Below, piece after piece: positions 1-6,793 of a stretch of DNA of 34,065 bases (position 1 is its first letter; each line of letters starts with the position of its first letter). Source of the DNA: a virus. The notes beneath the pieces are model-generated. The model was given only the letters and a program-made list of their open reading frames with translations. It had not been told where the DNA came from and made no database searches. The position numbers and the translations under genes are program-made. Location of the stretch: the IMG/VR virus record IMGVR_UViG_3300020194_001110, positions 1-34,065 of that record. One strand, given 5' to 3'.

Positions 1-113
1 CTGAAGAATACAATCTCAATGTTAAAGAAGTCGCCGAAGCATGTATGGAGCGAGGTTGGCGGTTCACACCAAGACTCCACATATCCTTATTCGGAAATGC
101 TTGGGGAACCTAA
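1..113 (+). CDS. queE: QueE-like 7-carboxy-7-deazaguanine synthase, C-terminal end only
   Basis: This is a partial gene cut by the left edge; the reading frame starts at base 3 and ends with TAA at 111-113. The last residues contain RGWRFTPRLHISLFGNAWGT, which matches the typical QueE C-terminus (GWRFTPRLH followed by a G-N/D-x-x-G-T/V tail). QueE is a radical SAM enzyme that contracts 6-carboxytetrahydropterin to 7-carboxy-7-deazaguanine, the precursor of queuosine in tRNA and of 7-deazaguanine DNA modifications carried by some phages. The catalytic part lies outside the window, so activity cannot be judged. It shares only a general family with the radical SAM genes further right. Confidence 0.8.
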   Translation, partial: EEYNLNVKEVAEACMERGWRFTPRLHISLFGNAWGT

Positions 114-120
114 GATAGAT

Positions 121-222
121 ATGCCAAAAAGACATTATAAAAACGAACAACATGAAAAGGCAATGAAGGCAGAAGTAAAAAAAGAAGATCCTTCAGATGC
201 TATTAGAAAGGCAGGATGGTAA
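121..222 (+). CDS. small charged hypothetical protein (33 aa)
   Basis: A short reading frame begins with ATG at 121, eight bases after the queE stop, and encodes a lysine- and glutamate-rich peptide ending in DAIRKAGW. I do not recognise it. An upstream in-frame ATG at 19 would overlap queE by 95 nt and is unlikely. Its stop overlaps the next gene's start (TAATG at 220-224), which supports a coupled translated gene, but I see no clear Shine-Dalgarno sequence before 121. Confidence 0.4.
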   Translation: MPKRHYKNEQHEKAMKAEVKKEDPSDAIRKAGW

Positions 223-608
223 TGGACTGGAATAAAATAAAGAAAGCAATAGGTATACAACCTAAGATTCTTAAAGAAGAATCAACTAACGCAGACAAAC
301 GCAGAGAGATTCTTGCAAAAGAAAAAGAAGAAGCAACTGCAAAAGGCGAAGCCTGGGTCGCTGTTTTGGATACACAAATTAATCCAGAAAACATTAAGAA
401 CGGATTCTTTGAGCTCGATTGGAACAATCAATTTATTGAAGAACTACTTGATGCAGGATATAAAGGTGAAACAAACGAGGAAATTGTAGATGGTTGGTTT
501 AAAACTATTGCAATGCAAATACTTGGTGAACAAGGTGTAAACACAGCAAGAGAAATGGGATATATTAATGTTGTGCCTATTGACAAAGATAAATCAGAAG
601 TTTCCTAA
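222..608 (+). CDS. conserved phage hypothetical protein (128 aa)
   Basis: The protein starts MDWNKIKKAIGIQPKIL, has a Lys/Glu-rich, probably helical segment at about residues 20-45, then a compact acidic domain with the segment ELDWNNQFIEELLDAGY. No enzymatic motif is visible. It resembles uncharacterised small proteins of marine T4-like phages, from general recollection. I chose the ATG at 222 because it overlaps the preceding stop (TAATG); the in-frame ATG at 216 would add only two residues. Its own stop overlaps the next ATG at 608, so the cluster is translationally coupled. Confidence 0.75.
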   Translation: MDWNKIKKAIGIQPKILKEESTNADKRREILAKEKEEATAKGEAWVAVLDTQINPENIKNGFFELDWNNQFIEELLDAGYKGETNEEIVDGWFKTIAMQILGEQGVNTAREMGYINVVPIDKDKSEVS

Positions 609-760
609 TGATGACAGAAAAACAAGTTAGATCAGAATACAAACAAATGCGTAAAACTGATCCTACGTTCGCAGAGTGTTGGCCAGACACAGATAGAGCA
701 TTTTACGAATGGTGTTCTCAATATTTAGATTACCAACATATAAGAGGTAATGATGCGTGA
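608..760 (+). CDS. small hypothetical protein (50 aa)
   Basis: A 50-residue frame starts MMTEKQVRSEYKQM and ends DYQHIRGNDA. It is rich in aromatic and charged residues and carries a C-x16-C pair around a W/F/Y-rich centre. The start overlaps the preceding stop (TAATG) and the end overlaps the next gene's start region by 11 nt. Its position in an otherwise seamless coupled gene run is the main support. Function unknown. Confidence 0.6.
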   Translation: MMTEKQVRSEYKQMRKTDPTFAECWPDTDRAFYEWCSQYLDYQHIRGNDA

Positions 761-1145
761 TGATCTAATGGTTCAGCAACAGGTAGATAATGTATGGCAA
801 CATATGGTTGGTGTTATTTGTCTAAATTGTACAAATCGTAAACAAGTTAAATCAGTCCTTCCTACATTTTTTAAAAGATGGAGTACGGCAGATAGTTTTG
901 TACATGCTACTCGTAGTGAAATAGAAGAAGTTATCGCTCCTTTAGGAATGAAACATGTTCGTGCAGAAAGACTATATAGAATGAGTGAACAGTTTAAAGA
1001 CTGGGACGGCAATGATGCTACAGAGCTATATGGTATTGGTAAATATGGTTCTGATAGTTATCGTTTGTTCTATAAGAAAGAATTACCTGAAAACGTAGGT
1101 GATCACGAACTGAAACGGTATATTCAAGAAGAATTTTGTGGTTGA
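750..1145 (+). CDS. HhH-GPD DNA glycosylase, MBD4-like
   Basis: The 131-residue protein resembles the C-terminal glycosylase domain of vertebrate MBD4, which removes T or U from G:T/G:U mismatches. The C-terminal half contains ELYGIGKYGSDSYRLF (residues 92-107), matching the MBD4 helix-hairpin-helix GIGKYGNDSYRIF, followed by VGDHELKRY, where D118 aligns with the catalytic aspartate (human D560, PEDHKLNKY). Residues 35-82 match the helices that precede the HhH in this superfamily. No C-x6-C-x2-C-x5-C iron-sulfur cluster like that of endonuclease III is present. It precedes the 5' nuclease gene, consistent with a base-excision role in phage DNA repair. An in-frame ATG at 753 is an equally possible start. 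The stop codon lies inside the -35 box of the next promoter. Confidence 0.8.
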   Translation: MMRDDLMVQQQVDNVWQHMVGVICLNCTNRKQVKSVLPTFFKRWSTADSFVHATRSEIEEVIAPLGMKHVRAERLYRMSEQFKDWDGNDATELYGIGKYGSDSYRLFYKKELPENVGDHELKRYIQEEFCG

Positions 1146-1170
1146 CACAAGCCAGATCTGGTGTTACAAT
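1142..1170 (+). promoter_or_regulatory. sigma70-type promoter for the RNase H-like gene
   Basis: TTGACA at 1142-1147 and TACAAT at 1165-1170 are separated by exactly 17 nt. The start of transcription should be near 1177, giving a roughly 23-nt leader with AAAGG before the ATG at 1200. The -35 box contains the TGA stop codon (1143-1145) of the glycosylase gene. This suggests recognition by host vegetative RNA polymerase early in infection. Confidence 0.8.
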
Positions 1171-1199
1171 AATACTATAAATTATACAAAGGCAAACTA

Positions 1200-2186
1200 A
1201 TGGCAACTTATATTCTAGTAGATACAGCAAATACATTCTTTCGTGCTAGACACGTAGTACGTGGTAGTATAGATGATAAAGTCGGTATGGCATTTCATAT
1301 TACATTATCAGGTGTAAAAAAGGCATGGCGTGACTTTAATGCAGATCATGTTGTGTTTTGTTTAGAAGGACGTAGCTGGCGCAAAGACTTTTATGAGCCT
1401 TACAAACGGAATAGACAAGAAAGTCGTGATGCACTTACTCCTGCACAGGCAGAAGAAGATAAAGTGTTTTGGGAAGTGTTTGACGAGTTCAAAGACTTTG
1501 TAACTGACAAAACTAACTGTACTGTAATGCAACATCCACAACTAGAAGCAGATGATCTTATTGCAGGTTGGGTACAAGCACACCCTAATGATAACCATGT
1601 TATTATTAGTACTGACGGTGACTTTGCACAACTTATTGCACCTAATGTAAAACAGTACAACGGTATACAAAATGTAACAATTACACATGAAGGTTACTTT
1701 GACGACAAAGGCAACCCTGTTGTAGATAAGAAAACTAAAGAGGCAAGGCCTGCACCTGATCCTGCATTTATGTTGTTTGAAAAGTGTATGCGTGGTGACA
1801 CTAGTGATAATGTGTTTAGTGCATATCCAGGTGTACGTAAAAAAGGTACTAAGAATAAAGTAGGCCTTATTGAAGCATTTGCAGACAAAGATACTAAAGG
1901 CTACAACTGGAATAACATGATGTTGCAACGTTGGGTAGATCACAACGGAGAAGAACATCGTGTACTAGATGATTACAATCGTAATGTTACTCTATGTGAT
2001 TTGACAGCACAACCTGGTGATATTAGAAGTATTATGAATGATGTTATTGAAGACCATATGAAACCTAAAGAAGTTACACAAGTAGGCATGCGCCTTATGA
2101 AGTTTTGTGCTAAGTGGGATATGCAACGTATTGCAGATCAAGCCGCACAATTTGCAGAACCACTACAAGCGAGGTATCCGATATGA
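1200..2186 (+). CDS. rnh: T4 RNase H-like 5'-3' exonuclease / flap nuclease
   Basis: This 328-residue protein belongs to the FEN/5' nuclease superfamily and is closest in pattern to T4 RNase H (305 aa), which removes RNA primers from Okazaki fragments. Metal-binding acidic residues are visible in order: D8 in ILVDTANTF, EADD at 116-119, STDGDFAQL from 137, and RGDTSDN with D200 and D203. Conserved basic segments SWRKDFYEPYKRNR (59-72) and PNVKQY match T4 RNase H. A region after residue 205 corresponds to the H3TH DNA-binding part. It acts on phage DNA in the cytoplasm. It has its own sigma70 promoter and overlaps the next gene by ATGA at 2183. Confidence 0.9.
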   Translation: MATYILVDTANTFFRARHVVRGSIDDKVGMAFHITLSGVKKAWRDFNADHVVFCLEGRSWRKDFYEPYKRNRQESRDALTPAQAEEDKVFWEVFDEFKDFVTDKTNCTVMQHPQLEADDLIAGWVQAHPNDNHVIISTDGDFAQLIAPNVKQYNGIQNVTITHEGYFDDKGNPVVDKKTKEARPAPDPAFMLFEKCMRGDTSDNVFSAYPGVRKKGTKNKVGLIEAFADKDTKGYNWNNMMLQRWVDHNGEEHRVLDDYNRNVTLCDLTAQPGDIRSIMNDVIEDHMKPKEVTQVGMRLMKFCAKWDMQRIADQAAQFAEPLQARYPI

Positions 2187-2647
2187 AAGCAAAAGAAATA
2201 GTAAAAAATAAGTTTTGGATTTTATCAGACGAAACACGAAATATTGGAACTATAAGTTTTAATGACGAGCAATATATGCTTAGTGATTCAAAAGGAAGTC
2301 GTTTTTTTAACGACACTTTAGAAATACAAAAATCATTGAATAGTAAAGTTAGCTGGCAAGAACTTGAAATTAAAGAAGTAAAACCCGAAAAAGTTGTAAA
2401 CCAATATCCTACTAGTTGCTTACCATATAACGATATGTATGATGTAAAACGAAAATTACCTTTGTTTACAAAAAGTTCTAAAAGCAAAAGCCTTTATTGT
2501 GCAGGTTACTATACTATTAAATTTGAAAAAGGATGGGTCAAAAGTTTTTGTCCTAAATTAATTACTGTTGAAAGATATGAATATAGAGGTCCTTTTAAAA
2601 CAGAATTAGAAATGAGAACGGAGTTATCACGTGTCAACTCAAAATGA
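2183..2647 (+). CDS. conserved phage hypothetical protein (154 aa)
   Basis: The start at 2183 is chosen because it overlaps the nuclease stop (ATGA) and has GAGGT at 2171-2175, seven bases upstream; a longer in-frame start at 2114 lies inside the nuclease gene. The protein opens with KFWILSDETRNIGTI and looks like an alpha/beta protein with several beta strands rich in Y, F and K. I see no catalytic motif. Similar short proteins occur in the replication/repair neighbourhoods of marine T4-like phages, from general recollection. Function unknown. Confidence 0.75.
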   Translation: MKAKEIVKNKFWILSDETRNIGTISFNDEQYMLSDSKGSRFFNDTLEIQKSLNSKVSWQELEIKEVKPEKVVNQYPTSCLPYNDMYDVKRKLPLFTKSSKSKSLYCAGYYTIKFEKGWVKSFCPKLITVERYEYRGPFKTELEMRTELSRVNSK

Positions 2648-2876
2648 ACCATTAAATACTGCACCTATACAGCAATTTATTTCGCAAGTTAAAAGTGCTG
2701 ATGCGAGTCAAGCAAAAGAAGTAAAGTTAACAGCCCAACAGGCAAAAAGACTTGCTTTTACATTAGGCGAAGTAATGGCCAGACTAAACGGAGATTTAGA
2801 AGCACTAATTTCTCGTAAAAATTCAGGTGATGATGAAGTTATTAAAGTAACAATGGATGGCGGAACCGGTTGGTAA
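2631..2876 (+). CDS. small conserved phage protein (81 aa), GTG start
   Basis: The frame begins with GTG at 2631, seven bases after GGAG (2620-2623), and overlaps the preceding gene by 17 nt. The product has a polar N-terminus with a Gln/Ala-rich helical middle (KEVKLTAQQAKRLAFTLGEV) and an acidic end. It resembles other small helical proteins of marine myoviruses. No function can be assigned. Confidence 0.7.
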   Translation: MSTQNEPLNTAPIQQFISQVKSADASQAKEVKLTAQQAKRLAFTLGEVMARLNGDLEALISRKNSGDDEVIKVTMDGGTGW

Positions 2877-2889
2877 CTGGTTAAAAAGA

Positions 2890-2905
2890 GATAAATATAT
2901 GCGTA
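2890..2905 (+). promoter_or_regulatory. T4-late-like promoter element
   Basis: GATAAATA at 2890-2897 matches seven of eight bases of the T4 late consensus TATAAATA. It lies 29 nt before the ATG at 2927, leaving room for a leader with AGGA (2917-2920). The 14-base string TAAATATATGCGTA (2892-2905) recurs exactly at 6484-6497. Confidence 0.6.
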
Positions 2906-2926
2906 CTTAATAAGATAGGAACGCAT

Positions 2927-3214
2927 ATGAGTAGACCAAAACCTACAGTAATTGCAGAACATATAGATAAAAAAACTTACAAAGCAGAGCAAGTTTTGCA
3001 GGCCGAGGCTATCTGGGCTGTTTTTTATGAGAACAAGCCATTCAATTTAAAAAGTTCTAATGTTCTTACTAGTTATCCAGGACCTAAATATAAGAAAACA
3101 AGTTTTTCTAATCCTGGCCATGCTCACAACCTTGCTTCAAAATTAAATAACTTATTTAAAACAGACTTATTTACAGTAGTAAAATTAACTGTAGGCGAAA
3201 CTGTTGAAGAATGA
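2927..3214 (+). CDS. conserved phage hypothetical protein (95 aa)
   Basis: The protein starts MSRPKPTVIAEHIDKKTYK and contains the segment SNPGHAHNLASKLNNLFKT. It is basic and mixed alpha/beta in appearance, without a recognisable motif. It follows a late-type promoter and an AGGA ribosome site, so late expression is likely. It ends in an ATGA overlap with the next gene, suggesting coupled expression. The size and surroundings fit a small conserved protein of marine T4-like phages. Confidence 0.7.
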   Translation: MSRPKPTVIAEHIDKKTYKAEQVLQAEAIWAVFYENKPFNLKSSNVLTSYPGPKYKKTSFSNPGHAHNLASKLNNLFKTDLFTVVKLTVGETVEE

Positions 3215-3609
3215 ACTGGAAAGAAACATACACTAAAGTATTCTTAAAACAAGCAGGCAAAAGTATAACTGAATTGGCTGTCAAAGAGTATCTTCCACTA
3301 TGGTGGAAGAACACGAGAGATAAAGAAACAGGTGGATTACGTTTAACTGACGTAGGTTACGAATTTATTAAAGAAGAAATTGACTTGCAAACATACGAAA
3401 TACCCTATCCAGCAGATTTTGAACTTACTACAAATACTATTATTTGGATGGATAATTTTATCACTTGTCCATATTATTTAAGTAACCGTTCTATCATAGT
3501 TACAGACGAAAAAAAAGCTATGGAATTAAGTCTTTTTAGCGGAGATGTGCGTAAATATGGGCTACAAAAAGCCCTTACAAGACAGAAAAAAGAATCCAAA
3601 ATAGGTTGA
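3211..3609 (+). CDS. conserved phage hypothetical protein (132 aa)
   Basis: The start overlaps the previous stop as ATGA. The sequence has an N-terminal amphipathic helix (WKETYTKVFLKQAG), a tryptophan-rich stretch YLPLWWKNTRD near residue 30, and a lysine-rich tail. The central region TDVGYEFIKEEIDLQTYEI looks like a small alpha/beta domain. No catalytic residues are recognisable. Its TGA stop at 3607-3609 lies in the -35 box of the next promoter, so the gene and the downstream control region are fused. Confidence 0.7.
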   Translation: MNWKETYTKVFLKQAGKSITELAVKEYLPLWWKNTRDKETGGLRLTDVGYEFIKEEIDLQTYEIPYPADFELTTNTIIWMDNFITCPYYLSNRSIIVTDEKKAMELSLFSGDVRKYGLQKALTRQKKESKIG

Positions 3610-3634
3610 CTTTTGTTATAAGTGGTGCTATTAT
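3606..3634 (+). promoter_or_regulatory. sigma70-type promoter for the MoxR gene
   Basis: TTGACT at 3606-3611 and TATTAT at 3629-3634 are separated by 17 nt. Transcription should begin near 3641, giving a leader of about 50 nt before the ATG at 3691. The -35 box overlaps the stop codon of the preceding gene. Confidence 0.7.
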
Positions 3635-3690
3635 ATATACATACTAAGAAATTAGATATGGCACTGAACACAAAACAAGAGGAATATAAC

Positions 3691-4779
3691 ATGGAACAAT
3701 CAGCACTACGTACTGTATCGCCCAATGGCGCAAAGAAAAGCATCCTTAGGGCATTTAAGAAAAAACGTCCAATCTTTATGTGGGGACCTCCAGGTATTGG
3801 TAAGTCAGATATTGTAGGACAAATTACACAACAACTAAAAAATTCGCACTTGATTGACATTCGTTTGTCACTTTGGGAACCTACAGATATCAAAGGTATT
3901 CCATACTATGCGGCAAATGATAATGTAATGGCTTGGGCACCACCGCAAGAACTGCCAACAGAAGAATTTGCAAAAAAGTTTGATTATGTTGTATTGTTTT
4001 TAGATGAAATGAACTCTGCAGCACCTAGTGTACAAGCAGCTGCATATCAACTTATTCTTAATAGACGTATTGGTCAATACAAATTGCCTGATAACGTTCT
4101 TATTGTTGCCGCTGGTAACAGAGAAGCTGACAAAGGTGTTACTTACAGAATGCCTGCTCCGTTAGCAAATAGATTTGTTCACTTAGAACTTGCTGTATCA
4201 TTTGATGACTGGTTTGAGTGGGCTGTTAAAAATGGTGAGCATGCTGACGTAGTTGGTTACCTTACATTTAGTAAAAAAGATTTATACGATTTCGATCCTA
4301 AGTCACCAAGTCGTTCTTTTGCAACACCTCGTTCATGGTCGTTTGTATCAGAATTGCTTGAAGATGACGATGACGAAAGTACAACTACTGACTTAGTTAG
4401 TGGTTCAGTAGGCGAAGGCCTTGCTGTAAAATTTATGGCACACCGTAAAGTAGCGGCATCTATGCCTAATCCAACAGATATTTTGGATGGCAAAGTAAAA
4501 GAGTTGAAGACAAAAGAAATCAGTGCCATGTATTCCTTAACTGTCTCACTCTGCTATGAACTTAAAGAAGCGTCCGATAAAAACGATAAAAAGTTTGACG
4601 ATAAAGTTAATAACTTTTTACGTTTTGCAATGGATAACTTTGAAACAGAATTGGTTGTAATGGGTATCAAACTTGCTCTTACACAATATTCACTTCCAAT
4701 CGATCCAGATGAAGTAGCATGTTTTGATGAATTCCATGAGCGTTTTGGAAAGTACATTACAGCCGCACAACAGGCGTAA
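3691..4779 (+). CDS. MoxR-type AAA+ ATPase
   Basis: The 362-residue protein has a Walker A motif GPPGIGKS (residues 32-39), a Walker B motif VLFLDE (101-106), a sensor 1 asparagine in AAGNRE (N143) and an arginine-finger region LANRF (R161), in the order expected of AAA+ ATPases. The MoxR group typically works with a von Willebrand factor A partner to remodel or load metals into protein complexes, and such a partner is the next gene. I chose the ATG at 3691 because AAGAGGA lies seven bases upstream; an in-frame ATG at 3658 has no ribosome site. An acidic insert (LEDDDDEST) sits near residue 220. The C-terminal third is family-specific and helical. Confidence 0.88.
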   Translation: MEQSALRTVSPNGAKKSILRAFKKKRPIFMWGPPGIGKSDIVGQITQQLKNSHLIDIRLSLWEPTDIKGIPYYAANDNVMAWAPPQELPTEEFAKKFDYVVLFLDEMNSAAPSVQAAAYQLILNRRIGQYKLPDNVLIVAAGNREADKGVTYRMPAPLANRFVHLELAVSFDDWFEWAVKNGEHADVVGYLTFSKKDLYDFDPKSPSRSFATPRSWSFVSELLEDDDDESTTTDLVSGSVGEGLAVKFMAHRKVAASMPNPTDILDGKVKELKTKEISAMYSLTVSLCYELKEASDKNDKKFDDKVNNFLRFAMDNFETELVVMGIKLALTQYSLPIDPDEVACFDEFHERFGKYITAAQQA

Positions 4780-4793
4780 CCATAATAAGAGTT

Positions 4794-4820
4794 TGGGTGA
4801 TCTCTTTAAAAAAACACCCA
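4794..4820 (+). other. weak stem-loop between MoxR and VWA genes
   Basis: TGGGTG (4794-4799) and CACCCA (4815-4820) form a six-base perfect stem around a 15-nt A-rich loop. It is followed by only three T residues, so it is a poor intrinsic terminator; it could be a weak terminator, an RNA-processing site or chance. It lies just upstream of the next promoter. Confidence 0.25.
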
Positions 4821-4827
4821 TTTCCAC

Positions 4828-4856
4828 TTGACAAAAAGTGTAAATATGTGTATACT
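4828..4856 (+). promoter_or_regulatory. sigma70-type promoter for the VWA/metallopeptidase gene
   Basis: TTGACA at 4828-4833 and TATACT at 4851-4856 are separated by 17 nt. Transcription should begin near 4863, about 23 nt before the ATG at 4886, with AGG-containing sequence in between. Together with the promoter at 3606, the ATPase and its partner each have a host-type promoter. Confidence 0.78.
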
Positions 4857-4885
4857 TATAGTATAAACAATAGGGAATAGGCACA

Positions 4886-6208
4886 ATGAAAACAGATGTA
4901 TTACATAATGTAGCAGGCACAAAACACTGGCAACCAGATCCAGATATTACTCCAGAACAATTAGAAGAAATGCGTGTAGATGTTATGGAACGTATTATTG
5001 TTGCTAGAGTCGGTTTACTACTAAGACATCCTTTCTTTGGAAATATGGCGACACGCCTAAAAATAATGGCCGCAGATGACTGGTTACCTACAGCCGCAGT
5101 TGATGGTAGAAACCTATATTTTAACACACAATTTTTTAATGCAATGAATAACAAAGAAATTGAATTTGTTATTGCACATGAAATTTTGCATTGTGTATTT
5201 GATCATTTAATGCGTAGAGAAGATCGTGATCCTAAACTATATAATATTGCCGCAGACTATATTGTAAACAATTTACTTGTAAGAGATAACATTGGTCAAA
5301 AACCTAGCTTTATTGACTGTTTTCAAGATTTTAAATATGATGGGTGGACATCAGAAGAGGTATATGATGATATATATGAAACTGCAAAACAAAATGGTGA
5401 AGACTTTATTAAACAACTAGGTGAAATGCTTGACGAACACTTAGAAGGTATGGGCAATGATGCTGAAGGCGATGGTGACGCAGGTGAAGAAGAAGATAAA
5501 AACGGTAACAAAGTAAGTAAGAAGAAACCTAAATTTTCCAAAGAGGAAATGAAAAAGATCAAAGACGAGATCAAAGAAGGTATGCTTAGTGCCGCACAAG
5601 CCGCAGGTGCAGGTAATACTCCTGCAGAAGTACAACGTCTCATAAAAGAACTTACAGAACCTAAAATGAACTGGCGTGAAATACTACGTCAGCAAATACA
5701 ATCAACAATCAGACATGATTTTACATTTTCTCGTCCGTCACGTAAAGGTTGGCACACAGGTGCAATTCTTCCTGGCATGGACTTTGACGATGAGATTGAT
5801 GTTTGTATTGGTTTAGATATGAGCGGGTCTATTGGTGATAATCAAGCAAAGGACTTTCTTAGTGAGATCAAAGGTATTATGGACGAATACAAATCTTACA
5901 ATATTAAGTTATGGTGCTTTGATACAAAAGTTTACAATGAACAAGATTTTAGTGCAGAAGCCGGCGATGATTTACTCGATTATGAAATTATAGGCGGTGG
6001 TGGTACTGACTTTGATGTTAATTGGACCTATATGAAAGAAAATGATATTCAACCTAAGAAATTTATTATGTTTACAGATGGTTACCCATGGAACAGTTGG
6101 GGTGATGCAGACTATTGTGATACTGTATTCATTATTCATAGCCATAGAGACAAAGACTTACAAGCACCATTTGGTGTAACAGCACATTATGACGAAAAGG
6201 CGGCATGA
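4886..6208 (+). CDS. putative metallopeptidase-like protein with VWA domain, MoxR partner
   Basis: The 440-residue protein combines two parts. The N-terminal part (about 1-175) carries HEILH (98-102), the HExxH zinc-binding signature, followed by a conserved RDPKLYNIAADYIVNN segment. A highly charged linker (about 178-235), alternately acidic and lysine-rich, joins it to a C-terminal VWA-like domain with a MIDAS motif DMSGS (311-315) and the strand FIMFTDG. This is the layout of the VWA-like/putative metallopeptidase families that pair with MoxR ATPases. The role in the phage is unknown; virion assembly or host complex remodelling are candidates. The last codons overlap the next start as ATGA. 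Confidence 0.85.
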   Translation: MKTDVLHNVAGTKHWQPDPDITPEQLEEMRVDVMERIIVARVGLLLRHPFFGNMATRLKIMAADDWLPTAAVDGRNLYFNTQFFNAMNNKEIEFVIAHEILHCVFDHLMRREDRDPKLYNIAADYIVNNLLVRDNIGQKPSFIDCFQDFKYDGWTSEEVYDDIYETAKQNGEDFIKQLGEMLDEHLEGMGNDAEGDGDAGEEEDKNGNKVSKKKPKFSKEEMKKIKDEIKEGMLSAAQAAGAGNTPAEVQRLIKELTEPKMNWREILRQQIQSTIRHDFTFSRPSRKGWHTGAILPGMDFDDEIDVCIGLDMSGSIGDNQAKDFLSEIKGIMDEYKSYNIKLWCFDTKVYNEQDFSAEAGDDLLDYEIIGGGGTDFDVNWTYMKENDIQPKKFIMFTDGYPWNSWGDADYCDTVFIIHSHRDKDLQAPFGVTAHYDEKAA

Positions 6209-6486
6209 TAAAACTAAAAGAACCGAATCCACTAAACTTATTTGGTATTAGGCAACTTAGAGTTCCTAGCCCTCATTGCGAATACATAAGTATTCCTTTA
6301 AGATATAATTTAGAACGAAGTATCCAAAAATGGATAGTAGATAACCTCAAAGGTAGGTACTATATTGGTACAAGTGTAACAATAAAGGCAGAAGGTGGTA
6401 CCGAAACAGTATGTAAGATAGGCTTTGAAGATACAAAAGAACTTTCTTATTTCACTTTGGCGTGCCCACTTTTAAAATACAAGTAA
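6205..6486 (+). CDS. conserved phage hypothetical protein (93 aa)
   Basis: The start overlaps the VWA stop as ATGA and has AAGG a few bases upstream. The protein contains EPNPLNLFGIRQLRVPSP and a mostly beta-strand C-terminal half (GTSVTIKAEGGTETVCKIGF). No motif assigns a function. Coupling to the VWA gene suggests co-expression. The stop codon overlaps the TAAATATATGCGTA element that precedes the next gene. Confidence 0.65.
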   Translation: MIKLKEPNPLNLFGIRQLRVPSPHCEYISIPLRYNLERSIQKWIVDNLKGRYYIGTSVTIKAEGGTETVCKIGFEDTKELSYFTLACPLLKYK

Positions 6487-6497
6487 ATATATGCGTA
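6483..6497 (+). promoter_or_regulatory. T4-late-like promoter element
   Basis: GTAAATA at 6483-6489 sits in the string TAAATATATGCGTA (6484-6497), identical to 2892-2905. It is 36 nt upstream of the ATG at 6526, with AGGAG (6513-6517) as ribosome site. The match to TATAAATA is partial, so the exact recurrence of the longer string is the better evidence. Confidence 0.5.
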
Positions 6498-6525
6498 GTT
6501 TATATAAACACATAGGAGATAATAA

Positions 6526-6792
6526 ATGAGCGAAGACAAGAAAAATGCTGACGCACAAGCCCCAGAACAAGCTCAAGCGCCAGCAAAAGATCAACAACCT
6601 AGCACAGAGTTAACAATTAATGATTTAACAGCATTAAAGCAAATTATTGATGTTGCTAGTCAACGTGGTGCATTCAAGCCTAATGAAATGATGACCGTTG
6701 GATCTACATATAACAAACTAGAAACGTTTCTTACAGCGGTAGCGGCACAACAACCAGCAGCTCCTGCACAAGAAGGAACAAAAGGAGAATAG
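6526..6792 (+). CDS. small Ala/Gln-rich phage protein (88 aa)
   Basis: The N-terminal 30 residues are disordered and rich in A, Q, P and K. A folded core follows (ELTINDLTALKQIIDVASQR, then FKPNEMMTVGSTYNKLETFL), and the tail is again Ala/Gln/Pro-rich. The core resembles a short conserved protein found across marine T4-like phages near structural genes. AGGAG precedes the start at good spacing. Function unknown. Confidence 0.7.
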   Translation: MSEDKKNADAQAPEQAQAPAKDQQPSTELTINDLTALKQIIDVASQRGAFKPNEMMTVGSTYNKLETFLTAVAAQQPAAPAQEGTKGE

Positions 6793-6793
6793 T

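Noticed and set aside
19-222. 67-residue frame starting inside the queE end
   Set aside because: The first 95 nt overlap a convincing QueE C-terminus in another frame, so only the part from 121 is kept as a possible gene.
1542-1958. Long minus-strand frame within the RNase H-like gene, and similar antisense frames elsewhere
   Set aside because: These are codon shadows of well-supported genes; their products are Cys/Phe/Ile-rich, without motifs or ribosome sites.
2114-2182. Upstream extension of the gene at 2183
   Set aside because: It lies inside the RNase H-like gene; ATG 2183 has GAGGT and an ATGA overlap.
3622-3690. Longer starts of the MoxR gene
   Set aside because: They fall in or near the promoter -10 box and lack a ribosome site, unlike ATG 3691.
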